In this document: in pieces, positions 8,215-17,377 of the stretch | Layout of the letters: the number at the start of each line of letters is the position of its first letter | Numbering within the stretch: the stretch's first letter is position 1 | From: Nitrosomonas sp. | Lineage (GTDB): Bacteria; Pseudomonadota; Gammaproteobacteria; Burkholderiales; Nitrosomonadaceae | NCBI GenBank assembly: GCA_016703745.1 | Contig: JADJBK010000006.1 | Coordinates: forward strand, 2,418,001-2,482,000 | Length of the DNA: 64,000 nt | Direction of reading: 5' to 3' | Made by a program: the position numbers and the translations under genes | The notes under the pieces: model-generated | Database searches by the model: none | Seen by the model: the letters and a program-made list of their open reading frames with translations, nothing else | Told to the model about the DNA's origin: nothing

Positions 8215-8652
8215 TTGAAACTTAATTGTATTAAACCTGCTAAGGGCTCGTTTTCGGTAAAGAAAAGAGTTGGGAGAGGAATCGGATCTGGATTTGGTAA
8301 GACATGTGGAAGGGGTCATAAAGGACAGAAATCTAGGGCCGGTGGTTTCCATAAAGTTGGATTTGAAGGTGGGCAAATGCCTCTTCAAAGACGGCTGCCT
8401 AAAAGAGGGTTTAAAATTTTTGGTTCTATAGAGTGTGTTCAGATTAAATTGAGTAAGATTGCATCTCTAGAAGAGTCCATGGTTGATATTAGCGTGCTGA
8501 AAAAATGTGGAATTATAAAAAATAATTGTAAATTTGTAAAAGTTATTAATGATGGATTTATACCAACTAAACCCATAGAGCTGAGAGGTATAGAAGCATC
8601 GGAAAGCTCTAAATTGGCAATTGAAAAAGTCAGCAAACTTTTAATTAACTAA
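8215..8652 (+). CDS. rplO: 50S ribosomal protein L15 (uL15)
   Basis: A 145-residue L15. I choose the TTG at 8215, which gives MKLNCIKPAKGS, the normal L15 N-terminus; an in-frame TTG at 8203 would add four residues overlapping rpmD. The glycine-rich, basic N-terminal part (GRGIGSGFGKTCGRGHKGQKSR, about residues 24-45) and the GFEGGQMPLQRRLPKRGF motif are typical. It precedes secY by 8 nt. Confidence 0.95.
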   Translation: MKLNCIKPAKGSFSVKKRVGRGIGSGFGKTCGRGHKGQKSRAGGFHKVGFEGGQMPLQRRLPKRGFKIFGSIECVQIKLSKIASLEESMVDISVLKKCGIIKNNCKFVKVINDGFIPTKPIELRGIEASESSKLAIEKVSKLLIN

Positions 8653-8660
8653 GTTCAATA

Positions 8661-9983
8661 ATGTCCTCTCGACCAAGACCAGCTGCACCGGGTAAGTTTA
8701 ATGATCTTAAAAAACGACTGTGGTTTCTGCTTTTTGCTTTAATAGTTTATCGTATTGGTGCGCACGTTCCTGTTCCTGGTATTGATCCGGTTGTATTAAA
8801 AGATTTGTTTGAATCGCAAGAGGGAGGCATATTGGGAATGTTTAATATGTTTTCTGGTGGCGCGTTATCTCGTTTTTCTATTTTTGCCCTCGGTATAATG
8901 CCGTATATTTCTGCATCGATTATTATGCAACTTGGTACCGTTGCTGTTCCATCATTGGAGGCTCTAAAAAAGGAAGGTGAGTCTGGTCGTCGTAAAATAA
9001 CACAATATACGCGTTACGGTACTTTGATATTGGCTTCAATGCAAAGCTACGGGATTGCTATTGCATTACAATCTCAGATGGGTTTGGTTATTCATCCTGG
9101 GTTTTTATTTCTGATAACTACGATAATTACATTGGTAACGGGAACTATTTTCTTAATGTGGTTGGGTGAGCAAATTACTGAGCGAGGTATAGGTAACGGT
9201 ATTTCTTTAATTATTTTTGCTGGTATTGCTGCGGGTTTGCCAAGTGCTGTAGGCGGAACTTTGGAACTTGTGAATACAGGCTCGATGCACTTTTTGATCG
9301 CAATTTTAATTTTTATCGGCGCTTTATTGGTTACTACCTTTGTGGTTTTTGTTGAGCGTGGTCAGCGTAAGATATTGGTTAATTATGCTAAAAGACAGGT
9401 TGGAAAGCAGATTGTAGGTGGTCAGGCTTCTCATCTGCCTTTGAAGTTAAATATGGCAGGTGTAATTCCACCGATCTTTGCATCTAGCTTAATTTTGTTT
9501 CCAGCTACTTTAGCTGGGTGGTTTTCTGATGGGGAGTCTGCTTTGTGGCTGAAGGATTTTAGTGCCGCTCTCTCACCTGGTCAGCCTATTTATGTCACTT
9601 TTTATGCTTGTTTAATTATTTTCTTTTGTTTTTTTTATACCGCCTTAGTATTTAATCCTAGAGAAACCTCGGATAATTTGAAGAAAAGTGGTGCTTTTAT
9701 TCCTGGCATAAGACCTGGAGACCAAACCGCTAAACATATTGAGCGTATAATGCTGCGTTTAACCCTTGTCGGCTCTTTTTATGTGACTATAGTGTGCCTC
9801 TTGCCTGAGTTTATGATTCTTAAATGGAATGTTCCTTTTTATTTTGGGGGAACGTCTTTACTTATAATAGTTGTTGTTACCATGGATTTTATGGCACAGG
9901 TGCAATCTCATGTAATGTCGAGCCAATATGATAGCCTATTAAAGAAAGCTAATTTTAAAGCTAGTTTGGGTGCTTCACACTAA
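8661..9983 (+). CDS. secY: Preprotein translocase channel subunit SecY
   Basis: A 440-residue SecY, the pore of the SecYEG translocon in the cytoplasmic membrane. Ten hydrophobic segments can be followed; the plug region after TM1 (VPVPGIDP) and the cytoplasmic loop with GERGIGNGISL-type sequence (TERGIGNGISLIIF) and KLNMAGVIPPIFASS are conserved. It is in the usual spc position, 8 nt after rplO and 2 nt before infA. All Sec-exported proteins in this window (HAO, cytochromes, GGT, BtuB) would depend on it. Confidence 0.98.
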   Translation: MSSRPRPAAPGKFNDLKKRLWFLLFALIVYRIGAHVPVPGIDPVVLKDLFESQEGGILGMFNMFSGGALSRFSIFALGIMPYISASIIMQLGTVAVPSLEALKKEGESGRRKITQYTRYGTLILASMQSYGIAIALQSQMGLVIHPGFLFLITTIITLVTGTIFLMWLGEQITERGIGNGISLIIFAGIAAGLPSAVGGTLELVNTGSMHFLIAILIFIGALLVTTFVVFVERGQRKILVNYAKRQVGKQIVGGQASHLPLKLNMAGVIPPIFASSLILFPATLAGWFSDGESALWLKDFSAALSPGQPIYVTFYACLIIFFCFFYTALVFNPRETSDNLKKSGAFIPGIRPGDQTAKHIERIMLRLTLVGSFYVTIVCLLPEFMILKWNVPFYFGGTSLLIIVVVTMDFMAQVQSHVMSSQYDSLLKKANFKASLGASH

Positions 9984-9985
9984 AT

Positions 9986-10204
9986 ATGGCTAAGGAAGAG
10001 ACCATTCAAATGCAGGGTGAGGTGTTGGAGACATTGCCAAATGCAACTTTTAAAATAAAATTAGAGAATGATCATATTGTATTAGGGCATATTTCTGGGA
10101 AAATGCGCATGAATTATATACGGATTCTTCCTGGTGATAAAGTTACTGTTGATATGACGCCTTATGATTTGACTCGAGCGCGTATTACGTTTAGAACAAA
10201 ATAA
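9986..10204 (+). CDS. infA: Translation initiation factor IF-1
   Basis: A 72-residue IF-1, an S1-like OB-fold protein that occupies the ribosomal A site during initiation. The core (MQGEVLETLPNATFKIKLEN, HISGKMRMNYIRILPGDKV) is complete. It starts 2 nt after secY. Placement between secY and rpmJ is typical of betaproteobacteria. Confidence 0.97.
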   Translation: MAKEETIQMQGEVLETLPNATFKIKLENDHIVLGHISGKMRMNYIRILPGDKVTVDMTPYDLTRARITFRTK

Positions 10205-10251
10205 TAAAGATTAATACTTGGTTTTTTAATATAAATAATGTGGAGAATCCT

Positions 10252-10365
10252 TTGAAAGTGAGAGCATCAGTAAAAAAAATTTGTAGAAACTGTAAAATGA
10301 TCAGAAGAAATAGAATTGTTCGTGTGATTTGCTCAGATAAACGACATAAGCAGCGTCAGGGCTAG
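10252..10365 (+). CDS. rpmJ: 50S ribosomal protein L36 (bL36), zinc-ribbon type
   Basis: A 37-residue frame starting at TTG 10252 reads as L36. The zinc ligands are all present: Cys11, Cys14, Cys27 and His32, so this is the C+ (zinc-binding) form. The C-terminal KRHKQRQG is the family signature. It lies 47 nt after infA and 26 nt before rpsM, its canonical place at the end of the spc operon. Confidence 0.95.
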   Translation: MKVRASVKKICRNCKMIRRNRIVRVICSDKRHKQRQG

Positions 10366-10391
10366 ATTTTATATTTTTGTGAGGTATATGA

Positions 10392-10751
10392 ATGGCTCGA
10401 ATTGCTGGTGTTAATATTCCCGATAACAAGCATATAGTTATAGCCCTAACTGCCATATATGGGATTGGATTTTCTGCTTCAAAAAAAATCTGTAGTTCGT
10501 TAGATATTGTTCCTTCTACTAAAACCAAGGATATTCATGATCAAAAACTTGATCAACTACGAGAATATGTGAGTAAATTAGTTTTAGAAGGTGACCTACG
10601 TCGAGAGATATCAATGAATATTAAAAGATTGATTGATCTGGGTTCCTATCGGGGATTGCGTCACCGCAAGGGACTTCCGGTACGTGGTCAAAGAACGAAA
10701 ACTAATGCCAGAACTAGAAAAGGTCCACGTAAAGCTGTACGTGCTCGTTAA
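10392..10751 (+). CDS. rpsM: 30S ribosomal protein S13 (uS13)
   Basis: A 119-residue S13 starting MARIAGVNIPDNKH. The helix-two-turn-helix part and the basic C-terminal tail (RGLRHRKGLPVRGQRTKTNARTRKGPRK), which contacts P-site tRNA and L5, are intact. It is the first gene of the alpha operon. Confidence 0.97.
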   Translation: MARIAGVNIPDNKHIVIALTAIYGIGFSASKKICSSLDIVPSTKTKDIHDQKLDQLREYVSKLVLEGDLRREISMNIKRLIDLGSYRGLRHRKGLPVRGQRTKTNARTRKGPRKAVRAR

Positions 10752-10793
10752 AAAAGTTTAATTTGATTATTATGAGATTAGGATACTATATCA

Positions 10794-11183
10794 ATGGTTA
10801 AGGCTGCTTCTAAAGGCAAAAAAAAAATAAAAAAAAATGTTGTTGAGGGGATTGCTCATATCCATGCTTCCTTCAATAATACTATTGTGACTATATCGGA
10901 TCGACAGGGAAATGCTCTCTCTTGGGCAACATCTGGAGGAGTTGGTTTCAAGGGGTCACGTAAAAGCACGCCTTTTGCAGCTCAAGTGGCGGCGGAACAA
11001 GCCGGAAGAGCAGCTCTTGATTGTGGAGTGAAAAACCTTGAGATTCATGTTAATGGACCTGGACCGGGACGAGATTCAGCGGTAAGAGCACTGAATGCAT
11101 CAGGTTTTAAAATCACGTGTATTACGGATGTAACACCGATACCTCACAATGGTTGCAGACCGCCAAAAAAACGAAGAATCTAA
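10794..11183 (+). CDS. rpsK: 30S ribosomal protein S11 (uS11)
   Basis: A 129-residue S11 on the platform of the small subunit. The signature GIAHIHASFNNTIVTI and the C-terminal GCRPPKKRRI are present. A lysine-rich stretch near the N-terminus is encoded by long A runs (10819-10837), a place where slippage could occur. It is 42 nt after rpsM and 12 nt before rpsD. Confidence 0.97.
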   Translation: MVKAASKGKKKIKKNVVEGIAHIHASFNNTIVTISDRQGNALSWATSGGVGFKGSRKSTPFAAQVAAEQAGRAALDCGVKNLEIHVNGPGPGRDSAVRALNASGFKITCITDVTPIPHNGCRPPKKRRI

Positions 11184-11195
11184 GGAAAATTTGTA

Positions 11196-11822
11196 ATGGC
11201 AAGAAATTTAACTCCAAAATGTAGGCAATGTAGGCGTGAAGGTGAGAAATTGTTTCTCAAAGGTGCAAAGTGTTTTACGGATAAATGTGCGATAGATCGT
11301 CGTAATTATCCTCCTGGACAGCATGGACAAAAGAAAGCTAGATTGTCAGATTACGCGCTGCAGCTTCGTGAGAAACAAAAAATACGTAGAATTTATGGGT
11401 TGCTGGAGCGACAATTTAGAAGGGTTTATTACCAAGCTGATCGGCAAAAAGGCGTCACTGGTGAAAACCTGCTTCAAATACTGGAGTGTCGTTTAGATAA
11501 TGTTGTTTTTAATATGGGTTTTGGTGCTTCTAGAGCTGAATCTAGGCAGGTGGTTAAGCATAATGCGATTCTAGTAAATGGTGTTAAAGTCAATATACCT
11601 TCTTTCCAAGTTTCCCCTGGCGATACGGTTCAGGTTGCTGAGCGTGCGAAAAATCACTTGAGAATAAGATCGGCGAGTGAGATGGTTAAGTCTCGAAACT
11701 ATCCTGTGTGGATAGAGGTTGATGCTAAAAACTTAACTGGTGTATATAAAAATAAACCAGAGCGAAGTGATTTGTCGTCATCTATTAATGAATCTCTGGT
11801 AATCGAGCTTTATTCTAAATAA
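11196..11822 (+). CDS. rpsD: 30S ribosomal protein S4 (uS4), zinc-finger type
   Basis: A 208-residue S4. The N-terminus holds four cysteines (Cys9, Cys12, Cys26, Cys31), the zinc-binding C+ arrangement, followed by the S4 RNA-binding domain (LDNVVFNMGFGASRAESRQVVKHNAILVNG-type sequence, from about residue 97). S4 is a primary assembly protein and, in E. coli, the autogenous repressor of the alpha operon. It is 12 nt after rpsK. Confidence 0.97.
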   Translation: MARNLTPKCRQCRREGEKLFLKGAKCFTDKCAIDRRNYPPGQHGQKKARLSDYALQLREKQKIRRIYGLLERQFRRVYYQADRQKGVTGENLLQILECRLDNVVFNMGFGASRAESRQVVKHNAILVNGVKVNIPSFQVSPGDTVQVAERAKNHLRIRSASEMVKSRNYPVWIEVDAKNLTGVYKNKPERSDLSSSINESLVIELYSK

Positions 11823-11845
11823 TTTGTGGTACTTTGGTCATTTTT

Positions 11846-12847
11846 ATGTCATCTTTAAGTTTTCTTACACCTAGAATTGTAGAGGTTCATAATATAACGC
11901 CTGTTCGCGCAAGGGTCGTTATGGAACCTTTTGAAAGAGGATTTGGCTATACTTTGGGAAATGCACTTCGCCGTGTGCTCTTGTCTTCAGTGCCTGGTTG
12001 CGCTCCAACAAAGGTGAGTATTGCCGGAGTTGTTCACGAATATTCTACCTTGGATGGTGTGCAAGAAGATATCGTTGATCTTATTTTGAATATAAAAGGC
12101 ATAGTTATCAAACTTCATAATAATCAACTGACTACTAGCTTAAAATTAAATAGAAACACGCCTGGAGTGGTTGTCGCTGGAGATTTGGTGACTACTCATG
12201 ATGTGGAGGTTGTAAATCCTGATCATGTAATTGCGCATATTACTAGTGGTGGAAAACTTGATTTGCAAATCGCTATTGAGAAGGGTAGAGGCTATTACCC
12301 TGCTAGTATTCGTCCTTGTTTAGATGCTGTTATAGGTGAAATTGTTTTAGATGCCTCTTTTAGTCCGGTCAGGCGAGTAAGTTTCAATATTGAAAATGCT
12401 CGTGTTGAACAAAGAACTGATTTGGATAAGCTGATTATTGATATTGAAACTGATGGATCTGTTGATCCGGAAGAAGCTATTCGTTTTGGTGCGCGTGTTT
12501 TGGTTGATCAATTTTCATTTTTTACAGACCTTGAGAGTACACCTGTTCCTAAAGAACTTCCTAGGTCTCCTGCTATTGACCCTGTTTTGCTTAAACCTGT
12601 TGATGATTTGGAACTGACTGTTAGATCAGCAAATTGTCTTAAGGTAGAGAATATTTTTTATATAGGTGATCTTATTCAGCGAACTGAAAATGAACTTTTA
12701 CGAACGCCTAATTTGGGCCGAAAATCATTGAATGAGATTAAAGAAGTGCTTGCCGCAAGGGACTTATCACTTGGTATGAAATTAGATAATTGGCCTCCAG
12801 CGAATCTTGAAAATTATGTAAAGGAAACTGGTAATGCGACATCGTAA
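11846..12847 (+). CDS. rpoA: RNA polymerase alpha subunit
   Basis: I start at the ATG at 11846, giving 333 residues (MSSLSFLTPRIVEV); an in-frame TTG at 11834 would add only four. The N-terminal dimerisation/assembly domain (VVMEPFERGFGYTLGNALRRVLLSS, EYSTLDGVQEDIVDL) and the C-terminal DNA-binding domain (LRTPNLGRKSLNEIKEVL) are both complete. It is in the alpha operon and overlaps rplQ by 14 nt. Confidence 0.97.
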   Translation: MSSLSFLTPRIVEVHNITPVRARVVMEPFERGFGYTLGNALRRVLLSSVPGCAPTKVSIAGVVHEYSTLDGVQEDIVDLILNIKGIVIKLHNNQLTTSLKLNRNTPGVVVAGDLVTTHDVEVVNPDHVIAHITSGGKLDLQIAIEKGRGYYPASIRPCLDAVIGEIVLDASFSPVRRVSFNIENARVEQRTDLDKLIIDIETDGSVDPEEAIRFGARVLVDQFSFFTDLESTPVPKELPRSPAIDPVLLKPVDDLELTVRSANCLKVENIFYIGDLIQRTENELLRTPNLGRKSLNEIKEVLAARDLSLGMKLDNWPPANLENYVKETGNATS

Positions 12848-13220
12848 TGGACTGCGTAAGCTTAATAGAACTTCAAGTCATCGTTTAGCAATGTTTCGGA
12901 ATATGACTAATTCTTTATTGCTTCACGAGACGATAGTGACAACACTTCCTAAAGCAAAAGAATTGAGAAGAGTAATTGAGCCAATTATTACCCTTGGAAA
13001 AAAGCCATCACTTGCTAATAGACGTCTTGCATTTAATCGTTTGCGCGATAGGGACATGGTAGGTAAGGTTTTTTCTGAGTTTGCTGAGCGATATGCAACC
13101 AGAAATGGTGGTTACTTAAGAATTCTTAAGAATGGTTATCGGAAGGGTGATAATGCACCAATGGCGGTGGTAGAGCTTCTCGATCAGTCAGATCGTGATG
13201 CTCCAAGTAGCTTAGATTAA
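12834..13220 (+). CDS. rplQ: 50S ribosomal protein L17 (bL17)
   Basis: A 128-residue L17 starting MRHRNGLRKLNRTSSHR, overlapping the end of rpoA by 14 nt in another frame, a common coupling at the end of alpha operons. The FRNMTNSLLLHETIVTTLPKAKELRRVIEP segment is diagnostic. It is the last gene of the ribosomal block; the 85-nt convergent gap to the next gene holds a weak 5-bp hairpin near 13245 and no convincing T run. Confidence 0.97.
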   Translation: MRHRNGLRKLNRTSSHRLAMFRNMTNSLLLHETIVTTLPKAKELRRVIEPIITLGKKPSLANRRLAFNRLRDRDMVGKVFSEFAERYATRNGGYLRILKNGYRKGDNAPMAVVELLDQSDRDAPSSLD

Positions 13221-13305
13221 TTTTTTTTGCTTTATAGTGCCTGTAGCCTTATTAGGCTGTATTGGGCGGAGTAAAAATAACCTTGAAGTGATCAGTAAGA
13301 TGGAG

Positions 13306-15060
13306 TTAGTACGAAATGTATTCTTCTCCGCGAGGGTCACTTCCTGTATAAAACTCATTTTTCTTATTATTGTAAATTATCAACTGCATGTTTCCCCATT
13401 TGCGGTCGATAGTTGTAATCTTGTGCTCTTTTTCTTTTAGGGCATTTACCCACTTATCATTAAAGCCGTCTCTCTCAACGAATACTTCATCAGGAAGGTA
13501 TTGATGGTGGTATCGTGGGTTCTTGATTAGTGTGCTTGTCTGATTATTTTGTTGATCGACAAACCCTATAATTAACAGTAGCATGCTAGTGATAATACGC
13601 GACCCACCTGGTGTTCCTCCTATTAGAACTTCATGATCATTTTCAATAAAAGTTGGTGACATGCTCGATAGAGGTCGTTTTCCCGGTTTGATTCCATTTG
13701 CGAGGCTGCCACGTAATCCATAAATATTGGGTATATTTAATGCGATTGAGAAATCATCCATTTCGCTGTTGAGTAGAATGCCGGTATCGTTGGCCACAAG
13801 CCCCGATCCAAAAAAGGTATTAATGCTTAAGGTGGCGGCTACGCGGTTTCCTTCGCTATCCATTATTGAAAAGTGACTTGTATTCTCCCCCTCTCGCGTC
13901 AGTTCTAAATGTTGATAATTTTTCGGAGTTAACGAGTCTAATCTTGACCGAGTTGGCGCATACTTATTACATGACGATGTATTGTTCTTTGATTGTGATG
14001 CTCTGCTTAAATCGATTGTGGTAGCTCTTTTACGTGCGTAGGTTTTGCTTATAAATTTACTCACATCAACTGTAACGAAATCTGAATCCCCAAAACAGTT
14101 GGTTCGGTCTTCAAATGCTCTCCTCATGGCTTCAATGATAAGATGGGCTTGCTCGATCTCGTCTTTGCTTTTAAGATCAAATTGTTCCAGAATATTGAGT
14201 GCCTGTGCAAGCGTTAATCCTCCTGCCGATGGAAGGCTCGTTGTTGTAATTTTTGCGTTTCGATAACGTATATACGTTGGTGATCGTTCGATAACTTGAT
14301 ATCTCTCCAAATCAGTCTTTGTCCAAATGCCACCATTTGAATTCACCGAGCGTACTAAATTGGTTGCAATTGTTCCTCGATAGAATCCTTTTTCGCCATA
14401 TTTTCCTAATTTTGCCATTGCTCTGGCTAGATCTCTCTGATAAAAACGTTCTCCTTTTTGGGGAATTTGCCCCTCGGGGAGAAAAATTCTGGCACTAGCG
14501 TTAAAAAGAGCAAGTTTTTGTTGGTGATTTGCAATGGCGCTGATAAGACGAGAATCAGCTATAAATCCAAGGCGTGCCAGTCGAATCGCGGGTGTCAGGT
14601 TGTGTATCAGGGTATTATTTCCATATTTCCGGGTAATGTGAGCGAGTGCTGCAGGTGTACCTGGGATAGCGGCGGCCAATCCTCCTGTTAATGAGGCTTG
14701 GGGAATGGGATTGTCATTATCATCAAGATACATGGCTTCATGAGCATTCCCAGGTGCGGTTTCACGCCCATCAATCATGACTTCAAAACCATCACTAGCA
14801 CGATGTAATAGCCAGAAACCGCCTCCGCCCAAGCCTGATGCATAAGGTTCGACTACTGCTAATGCTGCGGCTACAGCTACTGCTGCATCAAATGCATTGC
14901 CGCCTTGCTCCAATATCCTTTCACCAATTCTGGTTGCCAGGGGATGTGCTGTTACTACGGCATAGTTCGCATGACTCGCTAACGTGTATAAGCCCAATAA
15001 CAGGCAAAAAATTAGTCTCAGATGGTTACGATAGATTTGTTTGTGAATGGCGACGTCCAT
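13306..15060 (-). CDS. ggt: Gamma-glutamyltransferase, secreted precursor
   Basis: A 584-residue Ntn-hydrolase precursor. A signal peptide covers about residues 1-31 (hydrophobic LIFCLLLGLYTLASHA). Family landmarks are EQGGNAFDAAVA, SGLGGGGF, the nucleophile Thr394 in GENTSHFSIMD where autoproteolysis would split large and small subunits, and GGTPGGSRI near the C-terminus. The enzyme hydrolyses or transpeptidates gamma-glutamyl bonds, chiefly of glutathione, in the periplasm. It converges with rplQ and diverges from the B12 unit. The segment just before Thr394 (about residues 350-385) is Ser/Asn/Thr-rich and less family-like. Function is firm; the physiological substrate is not known. Confidence 0.93.
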   Translation of the reverse strand: MDVAIHKQIYRNHLRLIFCLLLGLYTLASHANYAVVTAHPLATRIGERILEQGGNAFDAAVAVAAALAVVEPYASGLGGGGFWLLHRASDGFEVMIDGRETAPGNAHEAMYLDDNDNPIPQASLTGGLAAAIPGTPAALAHITRKYGNNTLIHNLTPAIRLARLGFIADSRLISAIANHQQKLALFNASARIFLPEGQIPQKGERFYQRDLARAMAKLGKYGEKGFYRGTIATNLVRSVNSNGGIWTKTDLERYQVIERSPTYIRYRNAKITTTSLPSAGGLTLAQALNILEQFDLKSKDEIEQAHLIIEAMRRAFEDRTNCFGDSDFVTVDVSKFISKTYARKRATTIDLSRASQSKNNTSSCNKYAPTRSRLDSLTPKNYQHLELTREGENTSHFSIMDSEGNRVAATLSINTFFGSGLVANDTGILLNSEMDDFSIALNIPNIYGLRGSLANGIKPGKRPLSSMSPTFIENDHEVLIGGTPGGSRIITSMLLLIIGFVDQQNNQTSTLIKNPRYHHQYLPDEVFVERDGFNDKWVNALKEKEHKITTIDRKWGNMQLIIYNNKKNEFYTGSDPRGEEYISY

Positions 15061-15102
15061 TTCTCTATTCCGAAATAATGGAAATAAGGGTAGCTTGTTT
15101 AT

Positions 15103-15131
15103 TTGACACGAAGAGGCCGTAACTGTAGCAT
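15103..15131 (+). promoter_or_regulatory. Sigma70-like promoter of the B12 unit
   Basis: TTGACA at 15103-15108 is followed after exactly 17 nt by TAGCAT at 15126-15131. Transcription would start near 15138, just ahead of the cobalamin riboswitch, which supports the assignment. It lies about 45 nt upstream of the divergent ggt start. Confidence 0.65.
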
Positions 15132-15137
15132 CACGCG

Positions 15138-15350
15138 GCTTATAGCTTCAGGTGTCTTCAAGACCGCAGTATTCTTGAAGGTGAAACGGGAAACTGGTGA
15201 GTCTTTCTTCCATAGCTTAATAAAGATCATTCTAGTGCTGCCCCCGCAACGGTAATTGAGTTCATTGTTTGCAATATGTCACTGTGCAACTGCATGGGAA
15301 GGCGCAAACTTTTAGCAGTATCGCTCATAAGCCCGGAGACCGGCCCGAAA
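15138..15350 (+). promoter_or_regulatory. Cobalamin (B12) riboswitch
   Basis: The B12-box consensus is visible as AGCCCGGAGACCGGCC at 15330-15345, and the core GCTGCCCCCGCAAC lies at 15238-15251. A perfect 8-bp helix CTTCAAGA/TCTTGAAG flanks the early part (15154-15181), followed by GGGAAACTGGTGAG. These elements occur in the order of the AdoCbl riboswitch family. Downstream, a 5-bp hairpin (15482-15486 with 15493-15497) abuts the GGAGG site of btuB, which suggests, by inference, control of translation initiation. B12 would repress the btuB-btuM-cobO unit. Confidence 0.9.
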
Positions 15351-15513
15351 GCTATTTTTAGCACGATATTACGGAGGGTAATATTTGCACGAATAGCGGG
15401 TGCTGGTTATAGCGGCATTTCCGTTGTTTGTTTGTATCTATTTGTTACTTCTCTACATACCGTGATTTTATTAATAGATATCGCGCGGGTGTGCGCGGAG
15501 GATAACAAATATA

Positions 15514-17355
15514 ATGAAAATTATTTTACTGGTAACTGGTTTTTTGTCACTGATTGTTTATGCTACCACGGTATTTCCAGCTAACCATGTTTACGAAAAA
15601 CCCATCGTAGTGACGGCAACTCGCACTGCGCAGACAACAGATGAGACGCTGGCAGCGGTTACCGTGATTACTCGCCAGAAGATTGAGCGTCTGCAAGTCA
15701 GGTCTATTGAAGACTTATTTCGTGGTTTGCCCGGTATTAGTATCGCCAATAGTGGGGGGCCAGGAAAGCTTACGACAGTTTTCATGCGAGGAACAGAGTC
15801 TGATCATGTTCAGGTTTTGATTGACGGTATCCGCGTTGGCTCGGCCACCTCCGGTACAACATCATTTGAGAATATTCCAATTGAACAGATTGAGCGTATT
15901 GAAATTGTGCGTGGTCCACGTTCCAGTTTGTATGGTTCAGAGGCGATCGGAGGTGTTATTCAGATTTTCACCCGTAAGGGTGAAAGAGGGCGCAAGCTCA
16001 GTTTGAGTTTGGGTGGTGGCAGTTATGGCACGTTGAATGGCTCGGCTAACCTTTCTATAGGTAATGCGCAAGGCTGGCTTAATCTTGGGCTTAGTGGAAT
16101 TGGTACAGCAGGATTCAATGCCTGCCGTGGTTCAGCGATTTCTGGTTGTTTTAACTCTGCTCCCGATCAAGACAGAGATGGCTATCGTAATGTCTCCGGT
16201 GCAGCCCAGGCAGGATATCGCTTTGCTAATGGTCTTGAAATAGCGGCTAATTTTCTTCATGCTGCCGGCAGAACCGAGTTTGATGGTAGTCCATCTTTTG
16301 CGCTCAACAAATCGTTAATCACGCAACAGGTTTTTGGTGGATCAGCAAGCTTCTCCCCGCTGGATGTCTGGCGGATCAAATTGACCACAGGACGAAGTCG
16401 GGAAAATCTGGATTCCTTTGAGGATAAAGCCTTTAAGTCTCGTTTTAATACCCAGCGTGATACCGTTTTGTTACAAAATGATTTGGCGTTGTTCACTAAT
16501 CAACTAACAACCCTTGGTGGAGATTACCAACATGATCATGTTGATAGTACGACCCGTTATACGGTGAGTTCACGCTATAACTGGGGTGTTTTTGCGCAAC
16601 ATCAGGCAGTCTTGTCTCGTCATAACCTGCAGGGATCATTGCGCTTGGATAACAATCAGCAATTTGGCAGGCATGTGACAGGTGGCATTGCCTGGGGTTA
16701 TGCTCTAACGGACAGCATGCGTCTGACTGCTAGTTTTGGTAATGCCTTCAAGGCACCTACCTTTAATGAACTCTACTTTCCGAATTTCAGTAACGCAGAG
16801 CTACAGCCGGAAAAATCCCATAGTGTTGAGCTGGGTGCCAAAGGTAATACTGGCTGGGGGGGCTGGTCGCTGAGTCTTTATGAAACCCGTATCAAGGATT
16901 TAATTTCATTCAATCTAACTACAGGCGGTATTGATAATGTCAATCAGGCACGTATTCGTGGAGCAGAGGGTGCAATCATCATTCTGATCAAGGGCTGGCA
17001 TATCAATATGAATCTCACTTTACTTGATCCTGTTGATAGATCTGCCGGATTCAATCGAAGTAATATTCTGGCGCGTCGTGCCCAGCAATCATTCCGTCTT
17101 GATACCTACCGTACCTTTGGCAAATTTACGACTGGTGCGTTACTACTGGCGGAAGGTCGGCGCTACGATGATCCGGGCAATACGAGTGAGCTCGATGGTT
17201 ATGCTAAAGTTGACTTGCGAGCTGAGTATCAAATTAATTCACATTGGCGGCTACAAGGGCGTGTTGAAAATATTTTTGATAAACAATATGAAACTGCTGC
17301 ATTTTTCAATCAACCGGGCAGGAATTTTTTTGCTACGCTACGCTATCAGCCCTAA
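15514..17355 (+). CDS. btuB: Vitamin B12 TonB-dependent outer-membrane receptor
   Basis: A 613-residue TonB-dependent receptor: signal peptide (about 1-23), plug domain (VVTATRT, DLFRGLPGISIANSGGPGKLTTVFMRG, IERIEIVRGPRSSLYGSEAIGGVI, about 30-150) and a 22-stranded barrel to the aromatic C-terminal region NFFATLRYQP. BtuB brings cobalamin into the periplasm using TonB energy. The B12 riboswitch directly upstream makes the substrate assignment strong. The start ATG follows GGAGG by 12 nt, and the next gene begins 22 nt after its stop. Confidence 0.93.
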   Translation: MKIILLVTGFLSLIVYATTVFPANHVYEKPIVVTATRTAQTTDETLAAVTVITRQKIERLQVRSIEDLFRGLPGISIANSGGPGKLTTVFMRGTESDHVQVLIDGIRVGSATSGTTSFENIPIEQIERIEIVRGPRSSLYGSEAIGGVIQIFTRKGERGRKLSLSLGGGSYGTLNGSANLSIGNAQGWLNLGLSGIGTAGFNACRGSAISGCFNSAPDQDRDGYRNVSGAAQAGYRFANGLEIAANFLHAAGRTEFDGSPSFALNKSLITQQVFGGSASFSPLDVWRIKLTTGRSRENLDSFEDKAFKSRFNTQRDTVLLQNDLALFTNQLTTLGGDYQHDHVDSTTRYTVSSRYNWGVFAQHQAVLSRHNLQGSLRLDNNQQFGRHVTGGIAWGYALTDSMRLTASFGNAFKAPTFNELYFPNFSNAELQPEKSHSVELGAKGNTGWGGWSLSLYETRIKDLISFNLTTGGIDNVNQARIRGAEGAIIILIKGWHINMNLTLLDPVDRSAGFNRSNILARRAQQSFRLDTYRTFGKFTTGALLLAEGRRYDDPGNTSELDGYAKVDLRAEYQINSHWRLQGRVENIFDKQYETAAFFNQPGRNFFATLRYQP

Positions 17356-17377
17356 TTCTTTGTAGAGGAGTTCCAGT

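Noticed and set aside
10819..10837. A-rich run in rpsK as a programmed frameshift
   Set aside because: It encodes the usual lysine-rich N-terminus of S11 and no alternative product follows in another phase.
13236..13270. AGCCT/AGGCT hairpin between rplQ and ggt as a terminator
   Set aside because: Short stem with no T run on either strand.
15276..15584. 102-codon frame overlapping the B12 riboswitch
   Set aside because: It runs through the B12 box and into btuB in another phase; the RNA element explains the sequence better.
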